A stretch of DNA of 64,000 nt from assembly GCA_963755155.1 (NCBI GenBank), contig CAVWIV010000004.1:62001-126000 (forward strand), in the 5' to 3' direction. Within the stretch, counting starts at the first letter, position 1; the number at the start of each line of letters is the position of its first letter. This DNA comes from PALSA-612 sp963755155 (lineage in GTDB: Bacteria; Actinomycetota; Thermoleophilia; Gaiellales; Gaiellaceae). This document shows, one piece after another, positions 51,437 to 60,006 of this stretch. The notes under the pieces were generated by a model. That model ran no database searches. It was not told where the DNA came from and was given only the letters and a program-made list of their open reading frames with translations. Both the position numbers and the translations under genes were made by a program.

Positions 51437-53284
51437 GTGGCGACCGTGAGCACATCGACGAAGCTGCCCGCGTTCGAGCGCTTCATCGCGTACCGCCGCT
51501 TCGGTGGCGGCCTGGCGTTCACAGGCGACGGGTCCCACGTCCTCTTCGTCAGCAACATCTCGGGCCAGTTCAATCTCTGGCGCGTCCCGGTGGAAGGTGG
51601 CTGGCCCCACCAGCTGACGTCGTTCGCGGACGAGACGGTGCGACAGATCGCCGTCTCGCCACGCGACGGCACGATCGTCCTCACCGCCGACCCCGACGGC
51701 GACGAGTTCACGCAGCTCTATCTCCTCGATCCTGCAGAGGGCTGGCCCGACCAGATCACCGACGAGCCCGAGGTGCAGCACTTCGTGACGGGCGGCGCCT
51801 TCTCACCGGACGGCACGAAGCTCGCGTACTCCGCGAACGCACGGACACCGACCGACATGCACGTGTGGATCCGCGAGCTGGAGACGGGCGAGACCCGCCA
51901 CGTGTTCGGCGACGGGATGTACGCAGTTGCGTTCGACTGGTCGCCTGACGGCACGAAGCTGCTCGCGGTGGATTTCCGGGACAACAGCGACACGTCGATC
52001 CATATCGTCGATCTCGAGTCGGGCGATACGACTGAGGCCACGCCCCACGAAGAGGACGGCATGTACGTCCCCGGACCTTGGGCCGCAGACGGATCGGGCT
52101 TCTACTTCCTGAGCGACGAGGGTCGGGAGTTCCGCGGGCTCGCGTTCTACGACGTCGCTGCCGGCGAATACGACTGGGTTGAGACACCTGACAGCGACGT
52201 CGAGGAGGACGTGGCCCTGTCCGCCGACGGACGCGTGCTCGCGTGGTTCGTGAACGAGGATGGCTACGAAGCCCTGAGGCTCCGAGACCTGGAATCAGGC
52301 AAGGATCTCGCAGCTCCGGCGTTTCCGCGCGGCGCACGCCCGCACGTGACCGGTTTCCGCCCGCCGATCGCGCTCTCCGCGGACGGCTCGCACGTCGCAG
52401 CGATCCTTTCCGACCCTCGACGGCCGCCCGAGCTATGGGTTGCCGAAACCGGTACGGGAGCGGCGCGTGCGGTCACGGAGAGCCGATTCGGCGTGCCCCG
52501 CGAGGGCGACCTGCTCGACGTCGAGCTCATCAGCTATCCGACGTTCGACGGACGCGACATCCCAGCTTGGCTCTACCGGCCGGAGACCGAAGGACGGCTG
52601 CCGGTGGTGCTCTCCATCCACGGCGGCCCGGAAGCTCAGGAGCGTCCCATCTACCACCCGCTGTACCAGTACCTCGCCAGCCGCGGCATCGCCGTGCTGG
52701 CGACGAACATCCGGGGCTCGACGGGCTACGGCAAGACGTACCAGCGGCTCGTCCAGCGCGATTGGGGCGGCGGCGACTTGAAGGACTGGGATCACGCGGT
52801 GAAGTGGCTGCACGAGCAGGACTGGGTCGACGCAGACCGGATCGGTGTCTTCGGCGGCTCGTACGGCGGCTTCGCGGTGCTGTCGTGCGTAACGCGGCTC
52901 CCCGACCACTGGGCGGCCGCGGTGGACATCGTCGGCCCGTCGAACCTCATCACGTTCGCGAAGGCGGTGCCTCCGACGTGGCGGAGGATGATGAAGCGCT
53001 TCGTGGGTGATCCGGCGGAGGATGCCGACCTCCTCCGCGAGCGTTCGCCGATGACGTACATCGAGAACGTCAAGACCCCGCTACTGGTGATCCAGGGCGC
53101 GAAGGATCCTCGCGTCGTGAAGCCGGAATCCGACCAGCTCGTCGACAAGCTCCAGTCGCTCGGCCGTGAGGTCGAGTACGTCGTCTTCGAGGACGAAGGT
53201 CACGGATTCACGAAGCGCCCGAACGAGGTGAAGGCGATCAAGCTCTCCGCCGAGTGGCTCGAGCGGCATCTCACAAGCGACTAG
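51437..53284 (+). CDS. S9 family peptidase (prolyl oligopeptidase / acylaminoacyl-peptidase-like)
   Basis: Cytoplasmic serine peptidase of about 615 residues. N-terminal beta-propeller with WD/PD40 repeats (AFSPDGTKLAYSAN, FDWSPDGTKLLAVD), C-terminal alpha/beta-hydrolase: VVLSIHGGPEAQER, RGSTGYGKTYQRL, catalytic Ser in GVFGGSYGGFAVL (about residue 475), Asp in VIQGAKDPRVVK, His in EDEGHGFTK. The long frame starts at ATG 51419, but TAGGTT (51424-51429) lies seven bp before GTG 51437, so I take GTG. No signal peptide. Confidence 0.92.
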   Translation: MATVSTSTKLPAFERFIAYRRFGGGLAFTGDGSHVLFVSNISGQFNLWRVPVEGGWPHQLTSFADETVRQIAVSPRDGTIVLTADPDGDEFTQLYLLDPAEGWPDQITDEPEVQHFVTGGAFSPDGTKLAYSANARTPTDMHVWIRELETGETRHVFGDGMYAVAFDWSPDGTKLLAVDFRDNSDTSIHIVDLESGDTTEATPHEEDGMYVPGPWAADGSGFYFLSDEGREFRGLAFYDVAAGEYDWVETPDSDVEEDVALSADGRVLAWFVNEDGYEALRLRDLESGKDLAAPAFPRGARPHVTGFRPPIALSADGSHVAAILSDPRRPPELWVAETGTGAARAVTESRFGVPREGDLLDVELISYPTFDGRDIPAWLYRPETEGRLPVVLSIHGGPEAQERPIYHPLYQYLASRGIAVLATNIRGSTGYGKTYQRLVQRDWGGGDLKDWDHAVKWLHEQDWVDADRIGVFGGSYGGFAVLSCVTRLPDHWAAAVDIVGPSNLITFAKAVPPTWRRMMKRFVGDPAEDADLLRERSPMTYIENVKTPLLVIQGAKDPRVVKPESDQLVDKLQSLGREVEYVVFEDEGHGFTKRPNEVKAIKLSAEWLERHLTSD

Positions 53285-53303
53285 GACGCATCCATCGCAA
53301 GCG

Positions 53304-53309
53304 TAGGCT
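53304..53309 (+). promoter_or_regulatory. Leaderless -10 box (TAGGCT)
   Basis: Six bp before GTG 53316 of the MFS gene. Confidence 0.45.
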
Positions 53310-53315
53310 GAGTCC

Positions 53316-54555
53316 GTGAGACGACGCCTGCCACCGGTGCTTCAGGAGCGGGACTTCTCGCTCTACTGGACGGCGATCATCGCGACGGGTTTCGCGGGCC
53401 AGATGATGGCCGTCGCGGTCGGCTGGCAGGTCTACGCCATCAACGAGAGCGCGCTCGACCTGGGGCTGATCGGCCTTGCCCAGTTCCTGCCCTTGCCGTT
53501 GCTCGCCCTCCCGGCCGGCCACATCGCCGACCGGCTGCCACGACGGCTCGTGTACGGCGCCGCCATCGCCGTCGACATCCTCATCGCGCTATGCCTGCTC
53601 GTCGTCACCCTCGCGGGCGCGACCTCGCTCTGGCCGTTCCTCGGGCTTGCGCTCGCCGCCGGGTGCGCTTCTGCCCTCGGCTGGCCCGCCGCGCGGTCGC
53701 TGCCGCCGACGCTCGTGCCTGCGGACCTGCTCGCGAGCGCGATGGCCCTCCGCGGAATCGCGTTTCAGGGCGCGACCATCGTCGGCCCCGCCATCGGCGG
53801 ACTGCTCTTCGCCGCGCGGGGCGGCGAGGTCGTCTACGCCATCGCGGCGGTGCTCTTCGTCGCGGCGCTCGTCAACGTGCTCCGCGTCACTGAACGAACC
53901 GAGGAGCGGCTTCCGCAGGCGATGAGCCGCGAGGCGCTGTTCGCCGGGTTGCGGTTCGTCCGTCGCACGCCGGTGCTCTTCGGCGCGATCAGCCTCGATC
54001 TCTTCGCCGTGCTCTTCGGCGGCGCGGTGGCGCTGCTGCCGCTGTTCGCGAAGAGCATCCTCGATGTCGGGCCCTTCGGCCTCGGCATCCTCCGTTGCTT
54101 CGCCCGCGGTCGGCGCGCTCGTCGCGGGCATCATCCTCGCCCACCGTCCGATCCGCGGTAACGCCGGGCGGACGCTGTTCATCGTCGTCGCGATCTTCGG
54201 CGCGTCGCACATCGTCTTCGGGCTGTCGAAGTCGTTCCCGCTTTCGTGCGCAGCGCTTGCCATCGCCGGATTCGCAGACATGTTCAGCATGAACATCCGC
54301 TCGATGACGGTCGCGCTCGCCACGCCCGACGAGCTGCGCGGCCGCGTGAACGCGGTCGAGATGGTGTTCATCTCAGGGTCTAACGAGCTGGGGGCGTTCG
54401 AGTCGGGCATCGCCGCCGCGCTCATCGGCGCCGTGCCGGCGGTCGTGCTCGGCGGTGTGGCCACGATCGGCATCGCCGTCATCTGGGCACGGCTCTTCCC
54501 CGACCTCCGCAACGTCGACCGGCTCGAGCTCTTACGCCCTGCCTCCGAGCCATAG
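53316..54555 (+). CDS. MFS transporter (MFS_3/enterobactin-exporter-like); frameshift near 54097
   Basis: About 412 residues with twelve helices after repair. N-half: LYWTAIIATGFAGQMMAVAVGWQVY and ALPAGHIADRLPRRLVYGAAI (motif A G-x-x-x-D-R-x-x-R). Middle: GPAIGGLLFA. C-half begins after an indel near 54097 with GALVAGIILAHRPIRG, then ADMFSMNIRSMTVALATPDELRGRVNAVEMVFISGSNELGAFESG (in parts), characteristic of this exporter group (P-x-x-x-R-G-R). Probably drug or siderophore efflux. Confidence 0.88.
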
Positions 54556-54588
54556 CACGATTTCATCGCCCCGAGTAACATCGGCGCC

Positions 54589-55515
54589 GTGGTGGGTCGC
54601 GGCACGATGCTTGCCTGCTTAGTCGGCGTCCTCATCCTGTTCGTCGCGGCGACGGGATCTGCGGCTTCGAGCGTCAATCACAAGCTCGGAATCAACAGCT
54701 TCATCGTGGGTAAGACGCGCTCCAGTAGCGCGCGGGCGTACAGCTACCTCGAGCTCAAGCAGATGAAGTTCGCGCTCGGGCTCGACCTGTTGTCGGAATA
54801 CAGTTCACAAGTCGGTACGGAAGGAGGCACGTCCGAGGCCGTCCGGATCGTGCTTCCCGCTGGACTTTCGTGGGGCGCCCAGCCAGCGTCACCGCAAACG
54901 CTTTGGCCGGCAAACAGGCCCGGCCCGTGGTCGTTCGAGCCGACGGCCCAGTCGTGTGAGGTAGCGGGACAAGTCGCGACGTGCCGCGCCGAGGGCGTTA
55001 CCAGCGGCACCACGCTCTTCGGCTGGATACTCGACGCAGCCGCCTCGAGGCCGGGCACCTTCAAGATCATTGGCGAGGTCGTGCCCCCGTCCGACGGCCA
55101 GAATCGGCCGCCGCGGGGCGCCAGCACGCCGGTCCGGGCGGAGCTCACACTTGTGATCGGACCCCGCACGGGGGTGGTGAAGGCGGGAGGCGTCGTGCTG
55201 ACGAGACCGCGGCCGTCGTACGTAAGGGCGAAGGTGGAGGTCACGCAGGGAGGCATCGGCGTGCGCCCAACGGCGACCTCCTGTAACGGCTCGTTTCCGG
55301 GAAAGAAGCTCTTCGCAGGCGTACTTGCGCTCCGCGGCAGCGTGACCTGCACGTTCGTCTTCAATAACACGAAGTACGCCGGCAAGACCCTGGCGGGCGA
55401 GCTGTGGTTCACCGTCGCCAAGACGAAGATCAAGCGGAAGTTCTCGGTGCGCGTCGGACCCGGTACGACGCTCAGCTCACCGAAGGGCGCAACGCTCGGG
55501 CGGGGCGGCCGCTGA
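54589..55515 (+). CDS. Secreted hypothetical protein
   Basis: 308 residues from GTG 54589; TAACAT is seven bp upstream. Signal peptide MLACLVGVLILFVAATGSAAS. Beta-rich, with two cysteine pairs (SCEVAGQVATCRA; TSCNGSFPG...GSVTCTFVF) and a late VSLTVRG-like segment (AELTLVIGPRTGVVKAGG). Looks like a surface-exposed DUF11/Ig-like domain protein, but I cannot assign it. Confidence 0.65.
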   Translation: MVGRGTMLACLVGVLILFVAATGSAASSVNHKLGINSFIVGKTRSSSARAYSYLELKQMKFALGLDLLSEYSSQVGTEGGTSEAVRIVLPAGLSWGAQPASPQTLWPANRPGPWSFEPTAQSCEVAGQVATCRAEGVTSGTTLFGWILDAAASRPGTFKIIGEVVPPSDGQNRPPRGASTPVRAELTLVIGPRTGVVKAGGVVLTRPRPSYVRAKVEVTQGGIGVRPTATSCNGSFPGKKLFAGVLALRGSVTCTFVFNNTKYAGKTLAGELWFTVAKTKIKRKFSVRVGPGTTLSSPKGATLGRGGR

Positions 55516-55525
55516 CGGCGTAGCG

Positions 55526-56203
55526 CTACGGCAGGCGCGCGGCTGTCCAGGTGACCTCACCGGATGAGCAGCTGAAGGCGGTATCCCCCACGGAGAAGGT
55601 CATGTCGAACCGGGCCGTTCCCGTCGCCGTCGTCCCCGAGAACGTCCCGGCGACGACGATCTTGAAGGTCGCGGGGCTGCCGCTGACCGTGCCCGGTCCC
55701 GAGTACGCATAGCCGAACGTCCGCGCCGTCGCCACCCTCGCCGCGCCGGTTGCGAACTCGAGCGGCCCGGAGATCGAAAGCTGGTCGGGAGGCTGGCAGG
55801 ACTGGTTGACGGAGTTGATACGGAAGCGCGTCACCGATTGGCCATCCGAGAGCACCTCGAACGACACGCGCTCGTTCTGCGAGCTCAGCCCTTCGTAGCG
55901 ACCCGCGACCGCCGGCGCGGGGCGCTTGACGACCTCGCAGTCCTTTGCGACGGCGTCGACCAGGTCGGCGTGAACCGTGTCGCGGCCCGTGCCGCAGTAG
56001 ACGATGTCCCTGCCCGCCCCGGGCACGAGGACATCCCCGCCGCCCCTGCCGTAGAGCCAATCGTTGCCCTGCTTGCCGTAGAGCTTGTCAGCCTTTTCGG
56101 TGCCCCGGAGGACGTCGTTGCGCGCCGTGCCGGTGATCGTCTTCGCGCCGGCGGCGGCGGCGATGAGCAACGCGACGAGCACTGTGGCGCCAAGGGTCCT
56201 CAC
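55526..56203 (-). CDS. Secreted protein with RTX-like Ca2+-binding repeats
   Basis: 225 residues from GTG 56203. Signal peptide TLGATVLVALLIAAAAGA. Residues ~22-60: GTARNDVLRGTEKADKLYGKQGNDWLYGRGGGDVLVPGAGRD (in parts), matching G-G-x-G-x-D-x-like hemolysin repeats in a degenerate form, then YCGTGRDTV and a beta domain with CQPPDQLSISGPL and SCSSGEVTW. Common in secreted actinobacterial proteins. Role unknown. Overlaps a short palindrome region at its convergent end with the previous gene. Confidence 0.7.
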   Translation of the reverse strand: MRTLGATVLVALLIAAAAGAKTITGTARNDVLRGTEKADKLYGKQGNDWLYGRGGGDVLVPGAGRDIVYCGTGRDTVHADLVDAVAKDCEVVKRPAPAVAGRYEGLSSQNERVSFEVLSDGQSVTRFRINSVNQSCQPPDQLSISGPLEFATGAARVATARTFGYAYSGPGTVSGSPATFKIVVAGTFSGTTATGTARFDMTFSVGDTAFSCSSGEVTWTAARLP

Positions 56204-56242
56204 AACTCTTACTTCGGATTAATAGCTGAGGCAGTTGACTGG

Positions 56243-56248
56243 TAGGGT
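56243..56248 (+). promoter_or_regulatory. Leaderless -10 box (TAGGGT)
   Basis: Seven bp before ATG 56256. Confidence 0.45.
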
Positions 56249-56255
56249 CGCTCGA

Positions 56256-57356
56256 ATGCGTCGCGTCGTTCCGGGGGTCGTCGTGCTGTGTGCTGCGTTG
56301 GCGACGGCAGTCGCCGCGAGCTCCGCGCCGCGCGCCCTGAACGTCCCGGTGATGACGGGCACCTGGGACATCGCCACGCGGGTGCTGTCGAACAGCGACA
56401 CGACGGAGTTCCTGGGCCCGGCGTACAACGTCGGCGCTTCGAGCACGCGCAAGTGGCGCTTCGAGCAGTCGTGCAGCGGCCTGAACTGCGAGACGGATCT
56501 CGTCCGCGTCACCGACGCCGGCGAGTCGAAGACGCGCATCGGCTACCAGGGCTCGAACCGGTTTGCGTGGACGGAGAACCTCACGTCGGCCGGCACGTGC
56601 AACGGCCGGGCGGTCAACGCGGGAACGGTCAAAGTGGACTTCGTCATGGACGTCGAGACGGTGTCCTCTCCCACCGGCAGGCCGTTCGGGACGAGCCTCG
56701 TGGCCGTGGGGAGCTTCGTCTACACCGTGAACGTGGCGGCGTACACGAGCGCCGGCTGCACGGCGCCTCCCGCCGAGCTCAGCTACACGATCCGCTACAC
56801 GGGCGACTCGCCGAGCCCGCCGCCGAGCGGCCAGGTCTACGGCGAGCCCGCGCCCGGCTTCGGCCCGGGAACGGTCAAGGTCCGCGGGTCGGGCACGGCG
56901 AAGGTCATCACGCCCGGCACACGAATCCCTCCCGGCTCGATCATCGACGTGTCCAACGGCCGCGGCGTGACGCTCTCCGACCCGACGGGCCAGAAGTCCG
57001 TCTTCTACGGGCAGAAGGACGGCGTGCCGAGCATGTTCGTGTACGCCGGAGTCGTCGGGGGCTTCGTCGAGCTGCGGCTCACGGGCGGCGACTTCAGGGC
57101 CTGCCCGAAGCGGGTCGTGCAGAGCGCCGCCGCCGAGAAGCCGGTGCGGCGCCTCTGGGGCAAGGGCAAGGGGAAGTTCAGGACGAAGGCGCGTTACGCG
57201 TCGGCCGCGATCCGAGGGACGTGGTGGCTGACGGCCGACTACTGCACGCGAACGCTCGTCCAGGTGAAGCAGGGCTCGATGACCGTCCGCGACCTCGTCA
57301 AGAAGAAGAACGTGATCGTGACGGCCCCGAAGAGCTATTCCGCGCGTCCGAAGTAG
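56256..57356 (+). CDS. Secreted protein with FecR-like C-terminal domain
   Basis: 366 residues from ATG 56256 (an in-frame upstream GTG at 56235 is not supported). Signal peptide VVPGVVVLCAALATAVAASSA. N-domain (~20-170) carries WDIATRVL, WRFEQSCSG and cysteines. Short Pro linker PSPPPSG, then a FecR-like module: VKVRGSGTAKVITPGTRIPPGSIIDVSNGRGVTLSD (in parts), ending RLWGKGKGKFRTKARYASAAIRGTWWLTADYC...VKQGSMTVRDLVKKKNVIV. That module recurs in many Thermoleophilia-like secreted proteins in my recollection; function not known. Confidence 0.7.
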   Translation: MRRVVPGVVVLCAALATAVAASSAPRALNVPVMTGTWDIATRVLSNSDTTEFLGPAYNVGASSTRKWRFEQSCSGLNCETDLVRVTDAGESKTRIGYQGSNRFAWTENLTSAGTCNGRAVNAGTVKVDFVMDVETVSSPTGRPFGTSLVAVGSFVYTVNVAAYTSAGCTAPPAELSYTIRYTGDSPSPPPSGQVYGEPAPGFGPGTVKVRGSGTAKVITPGTRIPPGSIIDVSNGRGVTLSDPTGQKSVFYGQKDGVPSMFVYAGVVGGFVELRLTGGDFRACPKRVVQSAAAEKPVRRLWGKGKGKFRTKARYASAAIRGTWWLTADYCTRTLVQVKQGSMTVRDLVKKKNVIVTAPKSYSARPK

Positions 57357-57359
57357 CGC

Positions 57360-58553
57360 CTAGACCGGCAGCGTGAGGCTCTCGAGGTCGCGCGGGTAGT
57401 ACGTCACGAGCTCGACGCCGTCTTCAGTCACCACCGCGGTGTCCGAGTGGCGGAAGCCGCCGAGCTCCGGTGAGTAGAGCCCCGGCTCGACCGTGAAGAC
57501 CATGCCGGGGACGATCTCCGTGTCGTCGCCCGTGTCGAGGAACGGCCCCTCGTGGTAGCGCAGGCCGATCGCGTGGCCCGTGTGATGGCGCCAGTACGGC
57601 ATGAGCTTGTGCGCGTCGAAGTACGCGCGGACGGCCTTGTCGACATCCGAGCAGCGTGCACCGGGCTTGATCGCCTCGAACGCGATGTCCTGGAGCGCGA
57701 CCATGTGGTCGAACATGCGCTTCTGCTCGTCCGTCGGCGGGCCGATGACCATCGTCCGCTCGAGCTCTGACAGGTAGCCCCACATGGCCGCGCTCGCCCC
57801 GGTCACCAGCACGTCTCCCGCCTGGAAGACGACGTTGTTCGCAAGCGCGTGCGGGATCGCCGAGCCGCGTCCGATCTGGCCGCGGTAGCCGGCGTGCGCG
57901 CCACGCGCGAACATGTTGAAGCCCCGGTAGAGCGGCCCGAGCGTCTGCAGCATCGCGGTCGTCGCCTCGTCGGACGCGCGCTGCGTCACCTCCGTCTCCG
58001 TCAGCCCCACCTGCGTGTACTGCTGGAGGAGCCGGTGCGCTAGGTTGCCCCACTTCGAGCTCTCGCGGATGAGCGCGAGCTCTGCCTCCGATTTCACCGC
58101 CATCTGCGCCTCGACGAAGGCGGTGACGCGGGCGACCTCCGAGCTCGTCAGCTCGGACAGCGTCGGCCCCTGGTAGCCGAGGATCCACGGATAACCGTCC
58201 TGGTCTGCGCCGATCTGGCCGCCGACCGACAGCTCCGCGAGCAGGTCTGCGAGCGCCGTCTCCGCACGCGGGTCGCCCGGATACTCGTCGTAGTGGGCGA
58301 TGCGCTCGATGCCGGTCGCTCCGCCTGCGTGCTCGACTTCGAGGCGCGGCACGAGCAGCGCGCGCTCTCCGTCGGCCGAGACGACGAACGCCATGGGCCG
58401 CTCGGTGGGGATGAACGCGAAGCCTGAGTAGTAGAGGACGTAGTACGGGTCGAAGAGGACGGCGCCGGAGAGCGACGAAGCGGCGAGGTGCTCGCAGAGC
58501 GCTTCGACACGCGCGGCATGCTCCTCGCGCGATATGGCTATAGAGGTCAGCAT
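57360..58553 (-). CDS. M24-family protein of creatinase / Xaa-Pro peptidase fold, metal ligands not conserved
   Basis: 397 residues, unbroken, ATG 58553 with TAGGCT six bp upstream. Pita-bread fold: LFDPYYVLYYSGFAF in the N-domain; C-domain SAIPHALANNVVFQAGDVLVTGASAAMWGYLSELERTM, IKPGARCSDVD, TGHAIGLRYHEGP, MVFTVEPGLYSPELGGFRHSDTAVVTEDG (in parts). Metallopeptidases have D...D...H...E...E ligands; here the first Asp pair is replaced (TGASAAM; SELERT) and the final Glu is His (GGFRHSDT). Creatinase lacks the same ligands and shares IKPGARCSD and the His 12 residues before GD. Peptidase or creatinase cannot be separated by eye. Confidence 0.8.
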   Translation of the reverse strand: MLTSIAISREEHAARVEALCEHLAASSLSGAVLFDPYYVLYYSGFAFIPTERPMAFVVSADGERALLVPRLEVEHAGGATGIERIAHYDEYPGDPRAETALADLLAELSVGGQIGADQDGYPWILGYQGPTLSELTSSEVARVTAFVEAQMAVKSEAELALIRESSKWGNLAHRLLQQYTQVGLTETEVTQRASDEATTAMLQTLGPLYRGFNMFARGAHAGYRGQIGRGSAIPHALANNVVFQAGDVLVTGASAAMWGYLSELERTMVIGPPTDEQKRMFDHMVALQDIAFEAIKPGARCSDVDKAVRAYFDAHKLMPYWRHHTGHAIGLRYHEGPFLDTGDDTEIVPGMVFTVEPGLYSPELGGFRHSDTAVVTEDGVELVTYYPRDLESLTLPV

Positions 58554-58559
58554 GCCAGG

Positions 58560-58565
58560 AGCCTA
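58560..58565 (-). promoter_or_regulatory. Leaderless -10 box (TAGGCT)
   Basis: Six bp before the M24-type ATG at 58553. Confidence 0.45.
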
Positions 58566-58571
58566 TTGCGC

Positions 58572-59006
58572 ATGAGCACCGACCGGATGGCCCTCCGCGC
58601 GACGCTGCATTGCCTGACGGGCTGCGCCATCGGCGAGGTGCTGGGCCTCGCCATTGGCACGGCTCTCGGCTGGAGCAATGTGCCGACGATAGCGCTCGCC
58701 GTCGCGCTCGCGTTCCTCTTCGGCTACAGCTTCACGTTCGTGCCGCTGCTAGTCGGAGGTATGGCGCTCCGGGCCGCAGCTGGGGTGGCGCTGGCGGCCG
58801 ACACGATTTCCATTACGGTCATGGAGATCGTGGACAACGCCGTGATCCTCGTCATCCCGGGCGCGATGGAGTCGGGCCTCGACTCGCCGCTCTTCTGGGG
58901 AGCGCTCGCGCTCGCGCTGGGCGCTGCGTTCGTCGTCGCGTATCCCGTCAACCGCTGGCTGATCGCCCGTGGCAGAGGCCACGCCGTTGCCCACACGCAC
59001 CACTGA
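58572..59006 (+). CDS. DUF4396 membrane protein
   Basis: 144 residues from ATG 58572 behind GGAG nine bp upstream. Four helices: LHCLTGCAIGEVLGLAIGTALGW, IALAVALAFLFGYSFTFVPLLVGG, MEIVDNAVILVIPGAM, FWGALALALGAAFVVAYPVNRWLIARGRGHAVAHTHH. The CLTGCAIGE and M-E-I-V-D-N motifs are hallmarks of DUF4396, an uncharacterised family near heme- or copper-related genes elsewhere. C-terminal His-rich tail may bind metal. Overlaps the sarcosine-oxidase-like gene by 38 bp. Confidence 0.78.
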   Translation: MSTDRMALRATLHCLTGCAIGEVLGLAIGTALGWSNVPTIALAVALAFLFGYSFTFVPLLVGGMALRAAAGVALAADTISITVMEIVDNAVILVIPGAMESGLDSPLFWGALALALGAAFVVAYPVNRWLIARGRGHAVAHTHH

Positions 59007-60006
59007 CGTCGTCGTCCTCGGAGCGGGCGTGATGGGGCTCGCCTCCGCCTGGGCGCTCAAGCGGGCGGGCCGCGACGTCACGGTGCTCGAGCAGTTCGAG
59101 GTCGGCCACCCGTTCGGGTCGAGCCACGGCGCGTCGCGCATCTTTCGCTTCGCGTACTCCGAGACCGAGTGGGTGGCGCTCGCGCAGGAGGCGCTGCCGC
59201 TCTGGCGTGAGCTCGAAGGGGAGTCGGGGACCGAGGTGCTCTCGCTCACCGGCCTCCTCGACTCGAGCGGCGACAGCGCAGCGCTCCGCTCGGCGCTCGA
59301 CGTGTGCTCGGCGGAGTATGAGGTGCTCGACGAGGGCGACGCGGGACGACGGTTCGGGATCGAGCTGGAGGGCGAGGTCGTGCTGGAGCTGCACGGCGGC
59401 ATCGTCCGAGCCGACCGCGCGCTCGCAGCGTTCTCGCGGGGCATCGAGATCCAGAACGGGGTTCGAGTCCTCGCCCTTCAGGCGAACGAGGGGGGCGTGA
59501 CGCTGGAGACCTCGGCCGGCACGTTCGAGACCGCGCTCGCCGTCGTCGCCGCCGGAGCCTGGGCGACACCGTTGCTGGCTGACGCGGGAATCGAGCTGGA
59601 GACGACCGTCTCCCAGGAGACCGTCGCGTACTTCGACCTCCCCGGCGCAGACGAGCTCCCGTCGGTCATCGACTGGCTCGAGGACACCGGCCGTCACGCG
59701 TACTCGCTTTCGGCCGGCGAGAACATCCTCAAGGTCGGGCTGCACCATTCGGGCGTGCCGGTCGAGCCCGGTGAGCCGGGGAAGCCCGATCCCGAGGTCG
59801 TAGAGGCCGAATCGGAGTGGGTGCGGCGGCGTTACCCTGCCGCCGATCCGACGCCACGAGGCGCCGAGACGTGCCTCTACACGAACATCGAGGAGGACCG
59901 CTTCGTGACCGAGCGGCACGGCACGATCATCGACTGCTCGGCGTGCTCCGGGCACGGATTCAAGTTCGCACCGGCCGTCGGCGCTCGCGTGGCCGCGCTC
60001 GCGTGA
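58969..60006 (+). CDS. FAD-dependent oxidoreductase of the monomeric sarcosine oxidase (SoxA/DAO) family
   Basis: 345 residues from GTG 58969. FAD dinucleotide-binding motif DVVVLGAGVMGLASAWALKRAGRDVTVLEQF (GAGVMG, E at the strand end), SSHGASRIFRFAYSE (SSHGxSRI-R, near the covalent-flavin family signature), VVAAGAWATPLL, and the C-terminal CLYTNIEEDRFVTERHG..., with CSGHGFKFAPAVG (C-S-G-H-G-F-K), where the cysteine would be the 8-S-cysteinyl-FAD attachment. Oxidises N-methyl amino acids such as sarcosine or N-methyltryptophan to aldehyde and H2O2. Overlaps the next gene by GTGA. Confidence 0.9.
   Translation: MAEATPLPTRTTDVVVLGAGVMGLASAWALKRAGRDVTVLEQFEVGHPFGSSHGASRIFRFAYSETEWVALAQEALPLWRELEGESGTEVLSLTGLLDSSGDSAALRSALDVCSAEYEVLDEGDAGRRFGIELEGEVVLELHGGIVRADRALAAFSRGIEIQNGVRVLALQANEGGVTLETSAGTFETALAVVAAGAWATPLLADAGIELETTVSQETVAYFDLPGADELPSVIDWLEDTGRHAYSLSAGENILKVGLHHSGVPVEPGEPGKPDPEVVEAESEWVRRRYPAADPTPRGAETCLYTNIEEDRFVTERHGTIIDCSACSGHGFKFAPAVGARVAALA

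Noticed and set aside
55519..55530. Palindrome CGTAGCGCTACG between convergent genes
   Set aside because: Only six base pairs per arm and no loop; could occur by chance in this GC-rich DNA.
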